Translations under genes and position numbers: made by a program
Shown here: piece by piece, positions 8,169-17,059 of the stretch
Layout of the letters: the number at the start of each line of letters is the position of its first letter
How positions within the stretch are numbered: the stretch's first letter is position 1
Notes under the pieces: model-generated
Database searches by the model: none
Told to the model about the DNA's origin: nothing
The model's input: only the letters and a program-made list of their open reading frames with translations
From: Methylohalobius crimeensis 10Ki
GTDB lineage: Bacteria; Pseudomonadota; Gammaproteobacteria; Methylococcales; Methylothermaceae
Direction of reading: 5' to 3'
NCBI RefSeq assembly: GCF_000421465.1
Contig: NZ_ATXB01000001.1
Location: 1,946,001 to 2,010,000, forward strand
Length of the DNA: 64,000 bases

Positions 8169-9787
8169 CCGATACCCATACTCGACAACTGAGCATTTGG
8201 AACTTCGGGGTTGCTTTCTCCGCTTTCCTTATCGCCGCTTTCATGGGTTTTTATCAGGTGGTCGAACGCAGCGGCATATTCCCTGCCCTTGAATCGGCCA
8301 AGGTGTACTTCGCGTCGGTCAGCTCCCATGGGGTGCTCATGGCTTATGTGCTGACCACTTTTTTCATCATGGGATTCGGTTATTACACGGCGGCGACCGC
8401 TTTGCAGCGGCCGATCTGGAAACCCGTGTTAGCCTGGGCCGGATTCGGCTTGAGCCTATTCGGGACGGTTCTCGCGGCGATTCCCCTGCTCACGGGCAAG
8501 GCTTCCGTCCTCTATACCTTTTATCCTCCGATCCAGGCCAGCTCATTGTTCTATATCGGCGTCGCCCTGCTGGTGGCGGGCTCCTGGGTCTGGTGCGTCA
8601 TCATGATCGTCATGACGCACCAATGGCAGAAGGAGAACCCGGGCCGCCCCATTCCCCTGGCCATGTTCGGCACCGCGGCCAATGTTTTCCTGTGGCTGTG
8701 GACCAGCGCCGGCGTGGGAATGGAAGTGCTGTTTCAGTTGATTCCCTGGTCCTTGGGGTGGCGCGATACCGTCGATCCGGGCCTGGCCCGCACTTTGTTC
8801 GTCTGGACCCTGCATCCGATCGTTTATTTTTGGCTGATCCCCGCCTACATCGCCATGTATTGCTTCGTCCCCCGGGCCGCCGGCGGATATCTGTTCAGCG
8901 ACGAAATGGCAAGATTCGCCTTTTTAGGGCTTTTGGTCTTCAGCTTGCCCATCGGCTTCCATCATCTCTACATGGATCCGGAACAAGCGGCGGGCTGGAA
9001 ATTGCTCCACGGTATCCTTACCTTCATGGTCGCCGTCCCCACCTTGATCACCGGCTTCACCGTCTTCGCTTCCCTGGAAATTGCCAGTCGCCTGAACGGC
9101 GGCCGGGGGCTACTGGGCTGGATAGGTCGCCTAGCCTGGGGCAACCCCATGGTGTTGGCGGCGGTTCTGGCCCTTTTGATGTTGATTTTGGGCGGCTTCG
9201 GCGGCATCGTCAATGCCAGTTACGCGCTCAACGCCATGGTTCACAATACCGCCTGGGTACCGGGTCATTTCCATCTCATTTTCGCCGGCACCACGGTCAT
9301 CATGTATTTCGCCATCGCCTACCATCTATGGCCTAGGCTGACCGGAAAAGCGCTTTGCAACAACAACCTGGCTTTGATCCAGCTCTGGACCTGGTTTGTG
9401 GGCATGACCTTGCTCAGCACGCCCTGGCATGTCCTGGGCCTCTTGGGGCAGCCGCGGCGCATCTCCAGCGTGACTTACCACAGCCTGCTCACCTTGGCCT
9501 GGCAACCCTACGAATTGTTCATGATCATGGGGGGCGCCTTGCTGCTCGGTTCGGCCGTTTTGTTCGGTTATATCCTGCTGAAGAGCTTGCGTAACCCGAG
9601 TCCTCAAGTCGATTTGGAGCCGAACTATGCCGATCCGATTCATCCCCCGAGGGACATGCCCGCGTGGGTGGAAAACATGAAGATTTGGAACGTGATCGTC
9701 GCGGGTTTCATGTTGGTCAGCTTCGGCATCCCGATCTTGCAGTTCTTTTTCTTGAAAACCTACGATTCGGTTCCCTGGGGGTATTGA
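8165..9787 (+). CDS. ba3-type (B-family) cytochrome c oxidase subunit I
   Basis: 540 residues, largely hydrophobic. Haem and copper ligand regions are visible: SSHGVLMAYVL near the N-terminus (low-spin haem histidine), WTLHPIVYFWLIPAYI (CuB histidine and the cross-linked tyrosine region), GFHHLYMDPEQ (two CuB histidines) and PGHFHLIFAGT near residue 365 (haem histidines). The spacing and wording match the b(o/a)3 class. It reduces O2 to water and pumps protons in the inner membrane. Overlapping translation with subunit II and a cytochrome c4 gene starting 2 bases after the stop indicate one operon. Confidence 0.94.
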   Translation: MTDTHTRQLSIWNFGVAFSAFLIAAFMGFYQVVERSGIFPALESAKVYFASVSSHGVLMAYVLTTFFIMGFGYYTAATALQRPIWKPVLAWAGFGLSLFGTVLAAIPLLTGKASVLYTFYPPIQASSLFYIGVALLVAGSWVWCVIMIVMTHQWQKENPGRPIPLAMFGTAANVFLWLWTSAGVGMEVLFQLIPWSLGWRDTVDPGLARTLFVWTLHPIVYFWLIPAYIAMYCFVPRAAGGYLFSDEMARFAFLGLLVFSLPIGFHHLYMDPEQAAGWKLLHGILTFMVAVPTLITGFTVFASLEIASRLNGGRGLLGWIGRLAWGNPMVLAAVLALLMLILGGFGGIVNASYALNAMVHNTAWVPGHFHLIFAGTTVIMYFAIAYHLWPRLTGKALCNNNLALIQLWTWFVGMTLLSTPWHVLGLLGQPRRISSVTYHSLLTLAWQPYELFMIMGGALLLGSAVLFGYILLKSLRNPSPQVDLEPNYADPIHPPRDMPAWVENMKIWNVIVAGFMLVSFGIPILQFFFLKTYDSVPWGY

Positions 9788-9788
9788 G

Positions 9789-10439
9789 ATGCGCAAGATA
9801 CTCGCAATCGCCCTATGCTTGGGCGCCGGGGCGGTATCAGCGGCTCCGGCAACGCAAGTCGCCTGGACCGCCGAAACGCTGGATCTGGTGGCAAGCGGCG
9901 ATTCCGAACGGGGGGAGCAGCTGGCGACCGCTTGCTCCAGTTGTCACGGCACGGATGGAATCAGTTTAAATCCCGCCTTTCCTTCCCTGGCCGGCCAGTT
10001 GCCGACCTATCTCTATCGTCAACTGCGCGACTATAAGGACGGCAGCCGCGAAAACCCCTTGATGCAGAACTTCGCCAGCGGATTAAGCGACCAGGACATG
10101 GCGGATCTAGCCGCCTGGTATAGCCGCCAAAAACCATCGGTAGGTCCGCAAGCCGATTCGGAGCGATTCGAAGCGATCACTGCGCTGGTTCGTCGCGGTG
10201 ACAGTAAACGGATCATTCCTCCTTGTCGCGTCTGCCACGGGGAAAATGGCCAAGGAGAGCGGATCGACACCCCACGGATCGCCGGCCTATCCCAGACTTA
10301 TCTGGAACAGACGCTTCAGGCTTACGGGGACGGCAGCCGCCACAACGACATCTACGGGCGGATGCGGCTGATCGCCAAGCAACTGACCGCCGAGGAAATC
10401 CGTCTCCTGTCCGAGTACTATGCCACCCTGCAACCCTAG
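9789..10439 (+). CDS. Dihaem cytochrome c4-type protein
   Basis: 216 residues with an N-terminal signal peptide ending in AGAVSA|AP. Two tandem cytochrome c domains are present, with haem sites CSSCH (about residue 51) and CRVCH (about residue 146). Each is followed by the LAGQLPTYLYRQLRDY and IAGLSQTYLEQTLQAY segments typical of c4/c553 folds, and methionine ligands lie downstream (NPLMQNFA; YGRMRLIA). Its position immediately after subunit I makes it the likely periplasmic electron donor to the ba3 oxidase. That role is inferred from context. Confidence 0.9.
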   Translation: MRKILAIALCLGAGAVSAAPATQVAWTAETLDLVASGDSERGEQLATACSSCHGTDGISLNPAFPSLAGQLPTYLYRQLRDYKDGSRENPLMQNFASGLSDQDMADLAAWYSRQKPSVGPQADSERFEAITALVRRGDSKRIIPPCRVCHGENGQGERIDTPRIAGLSQTYLEQTLQAYGDGSRHNDIYGRMRLIAKQLTAEEIRLLSEYYATLQP

Positions 10440-10459
10440 GAATGTGCTGGATTTACTCA

Positions 10460-10996
10460 ATGTCTACACACCCTCATGCGAGCAAAGGAGCTTGGATGCT
10501 CCTCGCCGGATGGCTGGTCTTGATGGGAGTTTTCCCCACCCTCGCCCAAGCAGCAACCGATGCCTCGGAGCTTCCGCGTTTGGTCCTTCCCGATCTCCAA
10601 GATCGGAACCGTCACCTTCTTGAGTGGTGCGGCAAGGTCATACTACTCAATTTTTGGGCCACTTGGTGCGGTCCCTGCCAGATCGAACTTCCCCATTTGG
10701 TAGAATATCAGCGCCGTTACGGTCGGCATGGACTTCAAGTGATCGGTGTCGGACTGGACCGGCCGGACAAACTCGAAAACGTGGTCCGCACTCTGGATAT
10801 TCCCTATCCGGTGCTCCATATCTCCTCCCGACAGGGAGGGCGTTTGCTTCGACAGTGGGGCAATTCACAAGGCGTATTGCCCTACACGGTGGTGATCGAC
10901 CGAAGCGGATCCATCGTCTTCACCCATATCGGCGTATTCGACGACGAAGCATTCGAATTCTTCGTAAAACCATTGCTTTCAACGGGATTGGAATGA
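10460..10996 (+). CDS. TlpA-like periplasmic thioredoxin-fold protein
   Basis: About 178 residues: a signal peptide or anchor (LAGWLVLMGVFPTLAQA) followed by a thioredoxin domain with the active site WATWCGPC. The rest resembles TlpA/ResA reductases. In an oxidase operon such proteins keep CuA or cytochrome c cysteines reduced during assembly; this role is inferred. The start is uncertain. The ATG at 10460 gives a compact signal peptide, while 10442 is in frame and adds six residues. The open frame runs back to 10223 only because it overlaps the cytochrome c4 gene in another frame. The stop overlaps the next gene (ATGA). Confidence 0.82.
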   Translation: MSTHPHASKGAWMLLAGWLVLMGVFPTLAQAATDASELPRLVLPDLQDRNRHLLEWCGKVILLNFWATWCGPCQIELPHLVEYQRRYGRHGLQVIGVGLDRPDKLENVVRTLDIPYPVLHISSRQGGRLLRQWGNSQGVLPYTVVIDRSGSIVFTHIGVFDDEAFEFFVKPLLSTGLE

Positions 10997-12363
10997 AAGG
11001 GAAAATTTTTGATTGCAGTGTTTTATCCATCTACCTCATTCTGGCGACGGGTTTTACCGCCTTGCTGCTCATACTCATGCCGCCTTATCAGAATGCGGAT
11101 GAATCCGCCCATTTCATGCGGGCGGACCACATCTCCCGAGGCGGCATCATCGGCCACCGGGACGGCAAAAGCAGCGGCGGCACCATCGACGCGGAACTGA
11201 TGTTACTTGGGGGCGCCGTCCAAGGCATCCCCTTCCACACCGAGAATAAAATCAACGCCGAAGCCCTGAAAAGCGCTGCCCGGATTCATTGGAACGGCGC
11301 GACTTTCGATGCCTGGTTCCAGAACACGGCCCCCTATCCGCCAACCTTATATTTTCCGTCCGTATTATCGATATGGGTGGGCAAAGCATTGGACCTCAGC
11401 GTGCTCAACACTTTGCTCCTGGCACGGGCAACCAATGCCCTGACGACCATCACACTGGCCTGCGCAGCGATGTTTTTGGCGCGAGGCAAGACGCTCGCCT
11501 TCGCCGCGGTATTCCTGTTGCCCATGTCCGCCGCCCTTGCCGGAGCGGTCAGTCAAGACGGTCCTCTGCTCGGTCTCTCGGCCCTCTACGGTGCGTTAAT
11601 CGCGAACGCCTTGCGAGGTCGGGGAGGTCTTAACGGTAAAGGGACTGTCTTCGCGGCCCTGGTCATAACCGCTGTCGTCATGGCCCGGCCCCCCTATGCG
11701 CCTGCCTTAATGCTTCTACCGCTGGCGGCTACGAATCCCCGCCACGGCTGGACGGCTGTGGCCGGTGCGCTAGCGGCGGTGGGTGGATGGTCCATGCTTG
11801 CGGCATCCGAGGCCGTGGTCGTCATGACTTTCCCGGAGGGAACGCCCAATCCGTCCGAACAATTGCAAACCATAGCGCTCCATCCGATCCAATCACTGGC
11901 GGTTTTGGCCAATACGGTGGACCAATATGGATGGCCCTGGGTGAAACAAATGATCGGTGTGCTCGGCTGGCTCGACACCCGCCTACCGCAATTCTTTTAC
12001 ATTGCCGCCTGCTCGATCGTGCTGTTGATCTGCGGCGTCACGTTCGAACAAGAGCCCCAATCTCGGCACCCGCGAAGCGTCGGCCTCGCCTTGGCGGCGA
12101 TTGCACCCGCCATGATCGTGGGCATCATGGTCATTCAATATCTATACTGGAGCCAGTTGAACGCTCCGGTGGTTGCCGGAGTCCAGGGACGTTATTTTCT
12201 GCCGGTGCTGTTGATGCTGATTCCTTTTCTCCCGGGAATTAGAATCAAGGAGAACGGCGTGGCTCATACCGTGCTGATAGGAACCTTCGCCGGCTGGGCG
12301 TTGGTGACCATCGTGGTGACGGTTTGGGCCGTCGTGAATCGATATTATCTATCGGCCCCTTAA
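10993..12363 (+). CDS. DUF2142 family polytopic membrane protein
   Basis: About 456 residues with many hydrophobic segments. The segment MPPYQNADESAHFMRADHIS shortly after the first helix is the diagnostic DUF2142 motif; these proteins resemble GT-C type glycosyltransferases and are usually tied to surface polysaccharide or teichoic-like polymers. The ATG overlaps the thioredoxin stop, so it is translationally coupled to an oxidase operon, an unexpected partner. An upstream in-frame extension to 10624 exists but only overlaps tlpA in another frame. Function here is unknown. Confidence 0.8.
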   Translation: MKGKIFDCSVLSIYLILATGFTALLLILMPPYQNADESAHFMRADHISRGGIIGHRDGKSSGGTIDAELMLLGGAVQGIPFHTENKINAEALKSAARIHWNGATFDAWFQNTAPYPPTLYFPSVLSIWVGKALDLSVLNTLLLARATNALTTITLACAAMFLARGKTLAFAAVFLLPMSAALAGAVSQDGPLLGLSALYGALIANALRGRGGLNGKGTVFAALVITAVVMARPPYAPALMLLPLAATNPRHGWTAVAGALAAVGGWSMLAASEAVVVMTFPEGTPNPSEQLQTIALHPIQSLAVLANTVDQYGWPWVKQMIGVLGWLDTRLPQFFYIAACSIVLLICGVTFEQEPQSRHPRSVGLALAAIAPAMIVGIMVIQYLYWSQLNAPVVAGVQGRYFLPVLLMLIPFLPGIRIKENGVAHTVLIGTFAGWALVTIVVTVWAVVNRYYLSAP

Positions 12364-12377
12364 CCAAACGTTGACCA

Positions 12378-12403
12378 GGCGCCGAAGAAAACCCTCCGGC
12401 GCC
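12378..12403. terminator. Hairpin between convergent genes, possible bidirectional terminator
   Basis: The inverted repeat GGCGCCG (12378-12384) / CGGCGCC (12397-12403) lies between the convergent DUF2142 and parvulin genes. There is no clear U tract on either strand, so termination efficiency is doubtful. Confidence 0.45.
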
Positions 12404-12417
12404 CCCTTCAGTCGAGG

Positions 12418-13509
12418 TCATTCCGATCGGGGCAACTGCCACCGCACCGAATGGCGATCCAGCAATCGGGCGGCATAGTCGGGAAACTTTTCCGCCAACA
12501 TGGCCCGGCGCACGCGGTCCTCGATCGCAGCGAAGCGCTTTTGTTCACCCGGGCGCCGGTCGACGATCATAACCAAATGAAACCCCCGCGGCGTCTCGAT
12601 CACCTCGCTGACGGTTTTGTCGGGCAAGGAGGCCAGCGCCTGTTCGATGGGAGGCATCCCGCTTCCCGCCGGCAACCAGCCCATATCGCCGGCATGCTCG
12701 CGGCCGTAAGAATCGACGCTGTATTTGGAGGCCAGTCGAAACAGACTTTCGCCGGCCAGAATTTTCCGCCGCAAGCGCTCGGCCAATTCGCGCGAATCCA
12801 CCACGATCTGACCGATCCGACGGCGCTCGGGAACGCGCCCGATTGCCGGATGGTCCCGGTAATAGTCGCGCAGCACCGAGGCATCGGGAATCCATTCCTT
12901 TTCCTTGGTTTCCCTGAGCTTCTGGACCAAAAGTTCGCGCCGATAATCGCCGACCTGTTCTTCCACATCGATCCCCGCCGATCGGGCGGCTCGAGCCCAT
13001 AAAGCGGTTTCGTCCAGATCGCCGAAGCGCTTTTCGAGGTCCGCCAAAGCATCGGATTTGAACGCCTCGTAGCGACGCGACACATACAACGCCCGCGCCG
13101 CCGCCAAAGCATTCAGATCGGTACCGAATTTTTGCCGCCACTGCTGCACCTGCTCCACGGGCACCTCGATACCGTCCCGCAGTTTTTGCAAATATCTTTG
13201 CGCCAAAAGGCCCGTTTCAAAGGTTTTCAATTCAAGCTGGATCCCGGGCGTTCGGTCCAACCCCAAACGTTCGGCCTCCAACAGCAACGCCTCGAAATGC
13301 ACCAAACGCCGGAGCAAATCACCTCGCAGCCGCGCCTGTTCCTCCTCGCCCAGAGCAGGGATGCGGGTAGCGAACGGCGAGGATTTTAGCGCCTGCTCCA
13401 GCTGCGCGTCGGTGATCTCATGACCGCCCACCGTGACCAAGACTTGAGCCTGTCCGGGCATCAGAATGCCCAGCAACAGCGCCCAAAAGCTCATATACCT
13501 GTATTTCAT
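12418..13509 (-). CDS. Exported parvulin-type peptidylprolyl isomerase (PpiC/SurA-like)
   Basis: 363 residues: a short signal peptide ending near PGQAQ, an N-terminal helical chaperone region like SurA/PrsA, then one parvulin domain (about residues 225-330, containing GESLFRLASKYSVD and GDMGWLPAGSGMPPIEQAL). Periplasmic parvulins fold outer-membrane and exported proteins. It is the last gene of the minus-strand cytochrome run and may assist maturation of the multihaem protein encoded upstream; that is inference. The ribosome site before the ATG is weak. Confidence 0.85.
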   Translation of the reverse strand: MKYRYMSFWALLLGILMPGQAQVLVTVGGHEITDAQLEQALKSSPFATRIPALGEEEQARLRGDLLRRLVHFEALLLEAERLGLDRTPGIQLELKTFETGLLAQRYLQKLRDGIEVPVEQVQQWRQKFGTDLNALAAARALYVSRRYEAFKSDALADLEKRFGDLDETALWARAARSAGIDVEEQVGDYRRELLVQKLRETKEKEWIPDASVLRDYYRDHPAIGRVPERRRIGQIVVDSRELAERLRRKILAGESLFRLASKYSVDSYGREHAGDMGWLPAGSGMPPIEQALASLPDKTVSEVIETPRGFHLVMIVDRRPGEQKRFAAIEDRVRRAMLAEKFPDYAARLLDRHSVRWQLPRSE

Positions 13510-13587
13510 GGTGAATGACGCCGTTCCAGATCAAAACCCGAGATACTGACGGGTTTCCGAATGTTCTGTCCGAAAACCCGCATTCGT

Positions 13588-15955
13588 CTAACGGGGGTGC
13601 TTGCCGCCCAAATCCGGTGCACTGGCGTGCATCCAAGCCACTGCGGCATCGAAGTCTTCCCCGATTTTCTTGTCCTTCCAGGTCAAGTCCACCGCCAATT
13701 TGGGCACGCCGTTGGCGTTGGTCTCGTGACAGGAAGCGCACTTGAGCGGTCCATGGCTGCCGTCCGGGTTGTACTGCGGTGCCTGCTTGTAGGTTGGTGT
13801 CCACCCGGGGGGTTACCGGAAAGAGGCCGTGGATCGACTGATGGCAAGCTTGGCAGGTGAGCCCCGCATGGCCCTTGGAATAACGCATCAAGCTGTATTT
13901 TCCGGGCTGATTGATGGGGAACGCCACCCCGCCCTGGCCTTCCACGAACGGGGGCGCATGGCAGTCGGCGCAATGGGGTTCGCCCGGCGACAGCCAGTAA
14001 TCGCGGCCGTGACTGGCCGCTTCATAGGAAACCGCCGCCGCCCCGCTTGCTTCCTCAATCAACTGGAGGGATTCGGGATCGGCCTTGGGGTCGGCGGACA
14101 AGATGGTGACGTTCACATCCCCGTCTTCGTCCTTATGGATCAAAGGGTGCGCTCCCTGCATGGCAATGACCGCAATATCCGGCACCATCCGCTCCTTAGA
14201 CCAGGTTAACAGAATGCCCGATTTGGCGGGAGAATCACGGCCGTTTTTATCCGGCACCACCTTGGGATCGAGATAGTTTTCGATCAATGCCTGCTCGCTC
14301 ACTCCGATCGCCTTGGCGATCTCCAACAAGGATTTATCGCGAAGCGTTTCCCCTTCCTGCCGGAAAGCGTGGGTGATGCGGTCGCGCTGATAGAGTTCCC
14401 GCGACAATTGATTATGGCAATTGGTGCACCACAACCCCTTGCCGCCCTCGCCGTTGCCGATCTTGGAAACATTGGCCTGGAGCCATTGGCCGACGGCGTT
14501 CAGATGTTCCGGGGTTTCGACGCCGTCCTTATCCTTGCCGGGATTGGAATGCACGTCGCGGCTTGCGAAACACCCTCCTTTGGTGTCGCGGTTGTCGGCG
14601 TCGGCATAACGGTTTTTTCCTTCCGGGGTAATAGGGTAACTGTCCAGAGACCCATCCTGGCGATGTGCCGGATGGCAACCGGCGCAGGTGCCGGTTCGAC
14701 CTTGGGAATCGGGCATCGGCCGGTTAGTCTGGTGGGCGTAATGAAGGGCCTCGCTCAAAGGCGGCAGGGGAATATCCCCGCTTACTTTATTGCCGGTCAA
14801 GGCTTCCGCGATTCCCTTGGATTCCAGCACCCCGATCACGTTGTCCGCATGACATTTTTGGCACAACACCGGGTCGCGTCCCAAACGGTTGTTGAGGGCG
14901 CGGCTGTCGGGATCGTATTGGGCGATGAAATCGGTGCCGTGCTTGGCGTCGTGGATCTGAAGAATGGAGATCGAAGTCGCTTTGAGGCCGGCGATATAAT
15001 CGCTCGCCCCGAGCCCTTTCCAAAAGGCGAACTCGCGCTTATATAAGGGGTACTTGTCGCCGTTGGCGTTGTCGTTGGCATGACAGTTGGAGCAGTTGGG
15101 CACGTCGATGGGATTGGTGCCGATGAATTCGACCGGTTCGCCGCTATGGCTGTCGAGAATGGGCTTGCCGGTTTCGGCGTCCACCAAGCGGACCCAGGCT
15201 TCCTGATAGGGATGGATATCGCTTTCCACGATAGACAACGGGTTTTTGGTGACGGTGCTGTCGCTGAAGGGGGTCAACGGCAATCCCAGCGCCTCCCAAA
15301 TCCCCGGATTGGTCAAGACGATGGGCACGTTATCCAGCACCGGCGACTTGGTGAACACGATGGTTCCCTCCTTGCCGCTGTAATGCAAATGCCCTCCTTT
15401 CATCGGACTGGGCACCGCCGCTCCCGCCGGGCCGTTGTCCAAGGGCACCGGAATTTCGATCCCCACCCGTTGCTTTTCTTTGTCCTTGCTGGTGCGTTTG
15501 GGGTTGCTGCCCTTCAAATCCTGATACACATAGAGATGGGTCCAATAGGCATTGCCGACGTTCTCGTCGGGGCCGTACTTGCCATCTCCGTTGACGTCGT
15601 AGGGAACGGTCCAATAATCGAGCTTGGCCCCTTCCGAATAGGTGTTGTCCACATGGCCGTATTCCAACTTCATGCGTTTATCCCCGTCCACCAACACGGT
15701 GGGGTCTTCGGGGTCGGAACCTAACAGTTGGGGCAGGTCGTATGGTCCTTTGGCGGTCTTGATGACCTGACTCTGGATTGAATTGTAAGGGGGCAGAACG
15801 CAACAGTAGGAAAAATCGAAGCCGGTACAGTGCATGCCCAGCTCGTAGCTGATGGTGATGTTGTAATCGTTTTTGGGCTTAGTGGCATTCGGTGCTGTAA
15901 AACCCCACCCCGAAATTATCAACCCCAGCACCAATGAAGGGACACGAACATTCAT
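13588..15955 (-). CDS. Exported multihaem c-type cytochrome with a frameshift near its 3' end
   Basis: Signal peptide, then six CxxCH sites in the main frame (CSNCH, CQKCH, CAGCH, CTNCH, CADCH, CQACH). The start is the ATG at 15955, with AAGGAGG upstream. Near 13807-13812 a run of six G (plus strand) breaks the frame. Ignoring one base there, translation continues in another frame through TYKQAPQYNPDG and a seventh haem site CASCH to a stop at 13588. Without the correction the protein runs with cytochrome-unlike sequence to 13418, overlapping the parvulin gene. So the gene is either damaged, phase-variable or mis-sequenced. The N-terminal ELGMHCTGFDFSYCCVLPPY has extra cysteines. It probably moves electrons in the periplasm or at the surface. 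Confidence 0.8.
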
Positions 15956-16013
15956 AGCAGCCTCCTTCACCCTTCCCCCGCCTTACTCAAAGACGGGGGA
16001 ACAAGGTCGGTCA

Positions 16014-16310
16014 TTACTTCAGGCTTTCATAATAGGCAGCGATATTTTCTATATCGGTTTCCGACAGGGATGCGACCATCGCCTTCATGATCGCGTGGTT
16101 GCGATCACCACTCTGGTAAGCCTTCATCGCACTGACCAGGTATTCGGCGTTCTGGCCGGCCAAATTGGGATAAGCAGGCTGGGTGGCCATGCCGTCGGCC
16201 CCATGGCAACCCGCGCAAGCGGCGACCTTTTCCTTGCCGGCATCGATGTCCGCCGCCTGGACACTCGACAGTATTCCCATCAAAGACACAGCCATGAACG
16301 TCATCTTCAT
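16014..16310 (-). CDS. Small monohaem cytochrome c (c553/c5-like)
   Basis: About 98 residues: a signal peptide (MKMTFMAVSLMG... ending SVQA|AD) and one cytochrome c domain with CAGCH. NLAGQNAEYLVSAMKAY and a methionine in HAIMKAMVASLSE follow, the layout of half a cytochrome c4. The ATG at 16310 follows AGGAAAGCACC; a longer in-frame start at 16355 has no good ribosome site. It lies 58 bases upstream of the multihaem cytochrome, suggesting a soluble partner, and 72 bases downstream of the 89-residue unknown gene. Confidence 0.88.
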   Translation of the reverse strand: MKMTFMAVSLMGILSSVQAADIDAGKEKVAACAGCHGADGMATQPAYPNLAGQNAEYLVSAMKAYQSGDRNHAIMKAMVASLSETDIENIAAYYESLK

Positions 16311-16382
16311 GGTGCTTTCCTCATATCGGTTGATTGGAAAGCCAATCATACCCAAAATCCTCCGGGTTGCCCTAATCTTTAG

Positions 16383-16652
16383 CTATGTCCAATTCGCTTC
16401 TTTGAGTGAGCCGGGGTGATTTTCTCGGGCGCAGCATTCCCAATAGACCGCCAGCCCCCGATGAAGGCAGCGCACCTCCTGCTCCGGATAATCATTCGAA
16501 TAGAGGCAGAGAGCCCGAAAATATTCACTGATCTCCCGCGCCAGATGGGGAGTGGGATCGTGAAAATAGCGCCGCACCAGCCGTCGAATCATGGTTTCGA
16601 TATGGGATGAAGACAAATTTGCCAATGGATGCGAAATATAAACAGGACCCAT
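16383..16652 (-). CDS. Small unknown protein, paralogous to the next gene upstream
   Basis: 89 residues, no signal peptide or membrane segment, predicted mainly helical. Not recognised. An ungapped stretch of about 54 residues (IRRLVRRYFHDPTPHLAREI region) aligns with the 97-residue protein at 16705-16998, sharing the pattern L...Y...P.P.LA.......R.L and later L...W. Both therefore look like diverged copies of one family. It has its own ribosome site (GAGAGGAGA). It sits between the DUF2325 gene and a cytochrome c gene in the same orientation. The C-terminal half has several cysteines (ECCARE), so metal binding is conceivable but unproven. Confidence 0.65.
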   Translation of the reverse strand: MGPVYISHPLANLSSSHIETMIRRLVRRYFHDPTPHLAREISEYFRALCLYSNDYPEQEVRCLHRGLAVYWECCARENHPGSLKEANWT

Positions 16653-16704
16653 TCATTCTCCTCTCAATTTGGTACTGCCTCACGCTTGCGATATTTTCGT
16701 CCGT

Positions 16705-16998
16705 TCAGTGTTTGGTAACGCCGATAGGCACTGTCTCGATGGGACCGACCAAGCGCTGCATGGACGATCGATAGGACAAGTGCACCCATTGACCGTGCAA
16801 TTGTTCGAAAACCCCACGCCAATCCTTCAATTCTTCGCTGCACTCGGAATGCAGCAATACCCGTAGATGATTCTCCACTTTTTGAGCCAGAACCGGACAG
16901 GGTCTCAGGCTATAACAGGTCATCAGATGACTAATCACCGAAATCAGGGTGAGAAATTCAGGTTTTTCTCGACTTGAATCGCCTTGATGGTCGGTCAT
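16705..16998 (-). CDS. Small unknown protein, paralogue of the 16383-16652 product
   Basis: 97 residues, soluble, helical in appearance. Not recognised. The ribosome site is excellent (AAAGGAGGT just before the ATG), so it is surely translated. Residues about 18-71 (ISHLMTCYSLRPCPVLAQKV region) align without gaps with the neighbouring 89-residue protein. It starts 61 bases after the DUF2325 gene ends, in the same orientation and probably on the same transcript. Confidence 0.65.
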   Translation of the reverse strand: MTDHQGDSSREKPEFLTLISVISHLMTCYSLRPCPVLAQKVENHLRVLLHSECSEELKDWRGVFEQLHGQWVHLSYRSSMQRLVGPIETVPIGVTKH

Positions 16999-17059
16999 AC
17001 ATACCTCCTTTAAGTAGGTAGCAATGCAATATTTTTTTCTATGGGAATCGAAATCGACC

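Noticed and set aside
13418..13806. The 3' part of the uncorrected multihaem cytochrome frame, overlapping the parvulin gene
   Set aside because: Its translation past the six-G run is Arg/Gly/Gln-rich and unlike a cytochrome, while the alternative frame restores a haem motif and a sensible stop.
15971..16013. Hairpin CCCCCG / CGGGGG between the small and multihaem cytochrome genes
   Set aside because: No U tract and inside an apparent operon; it may be RNA structure but gives no supportable call.
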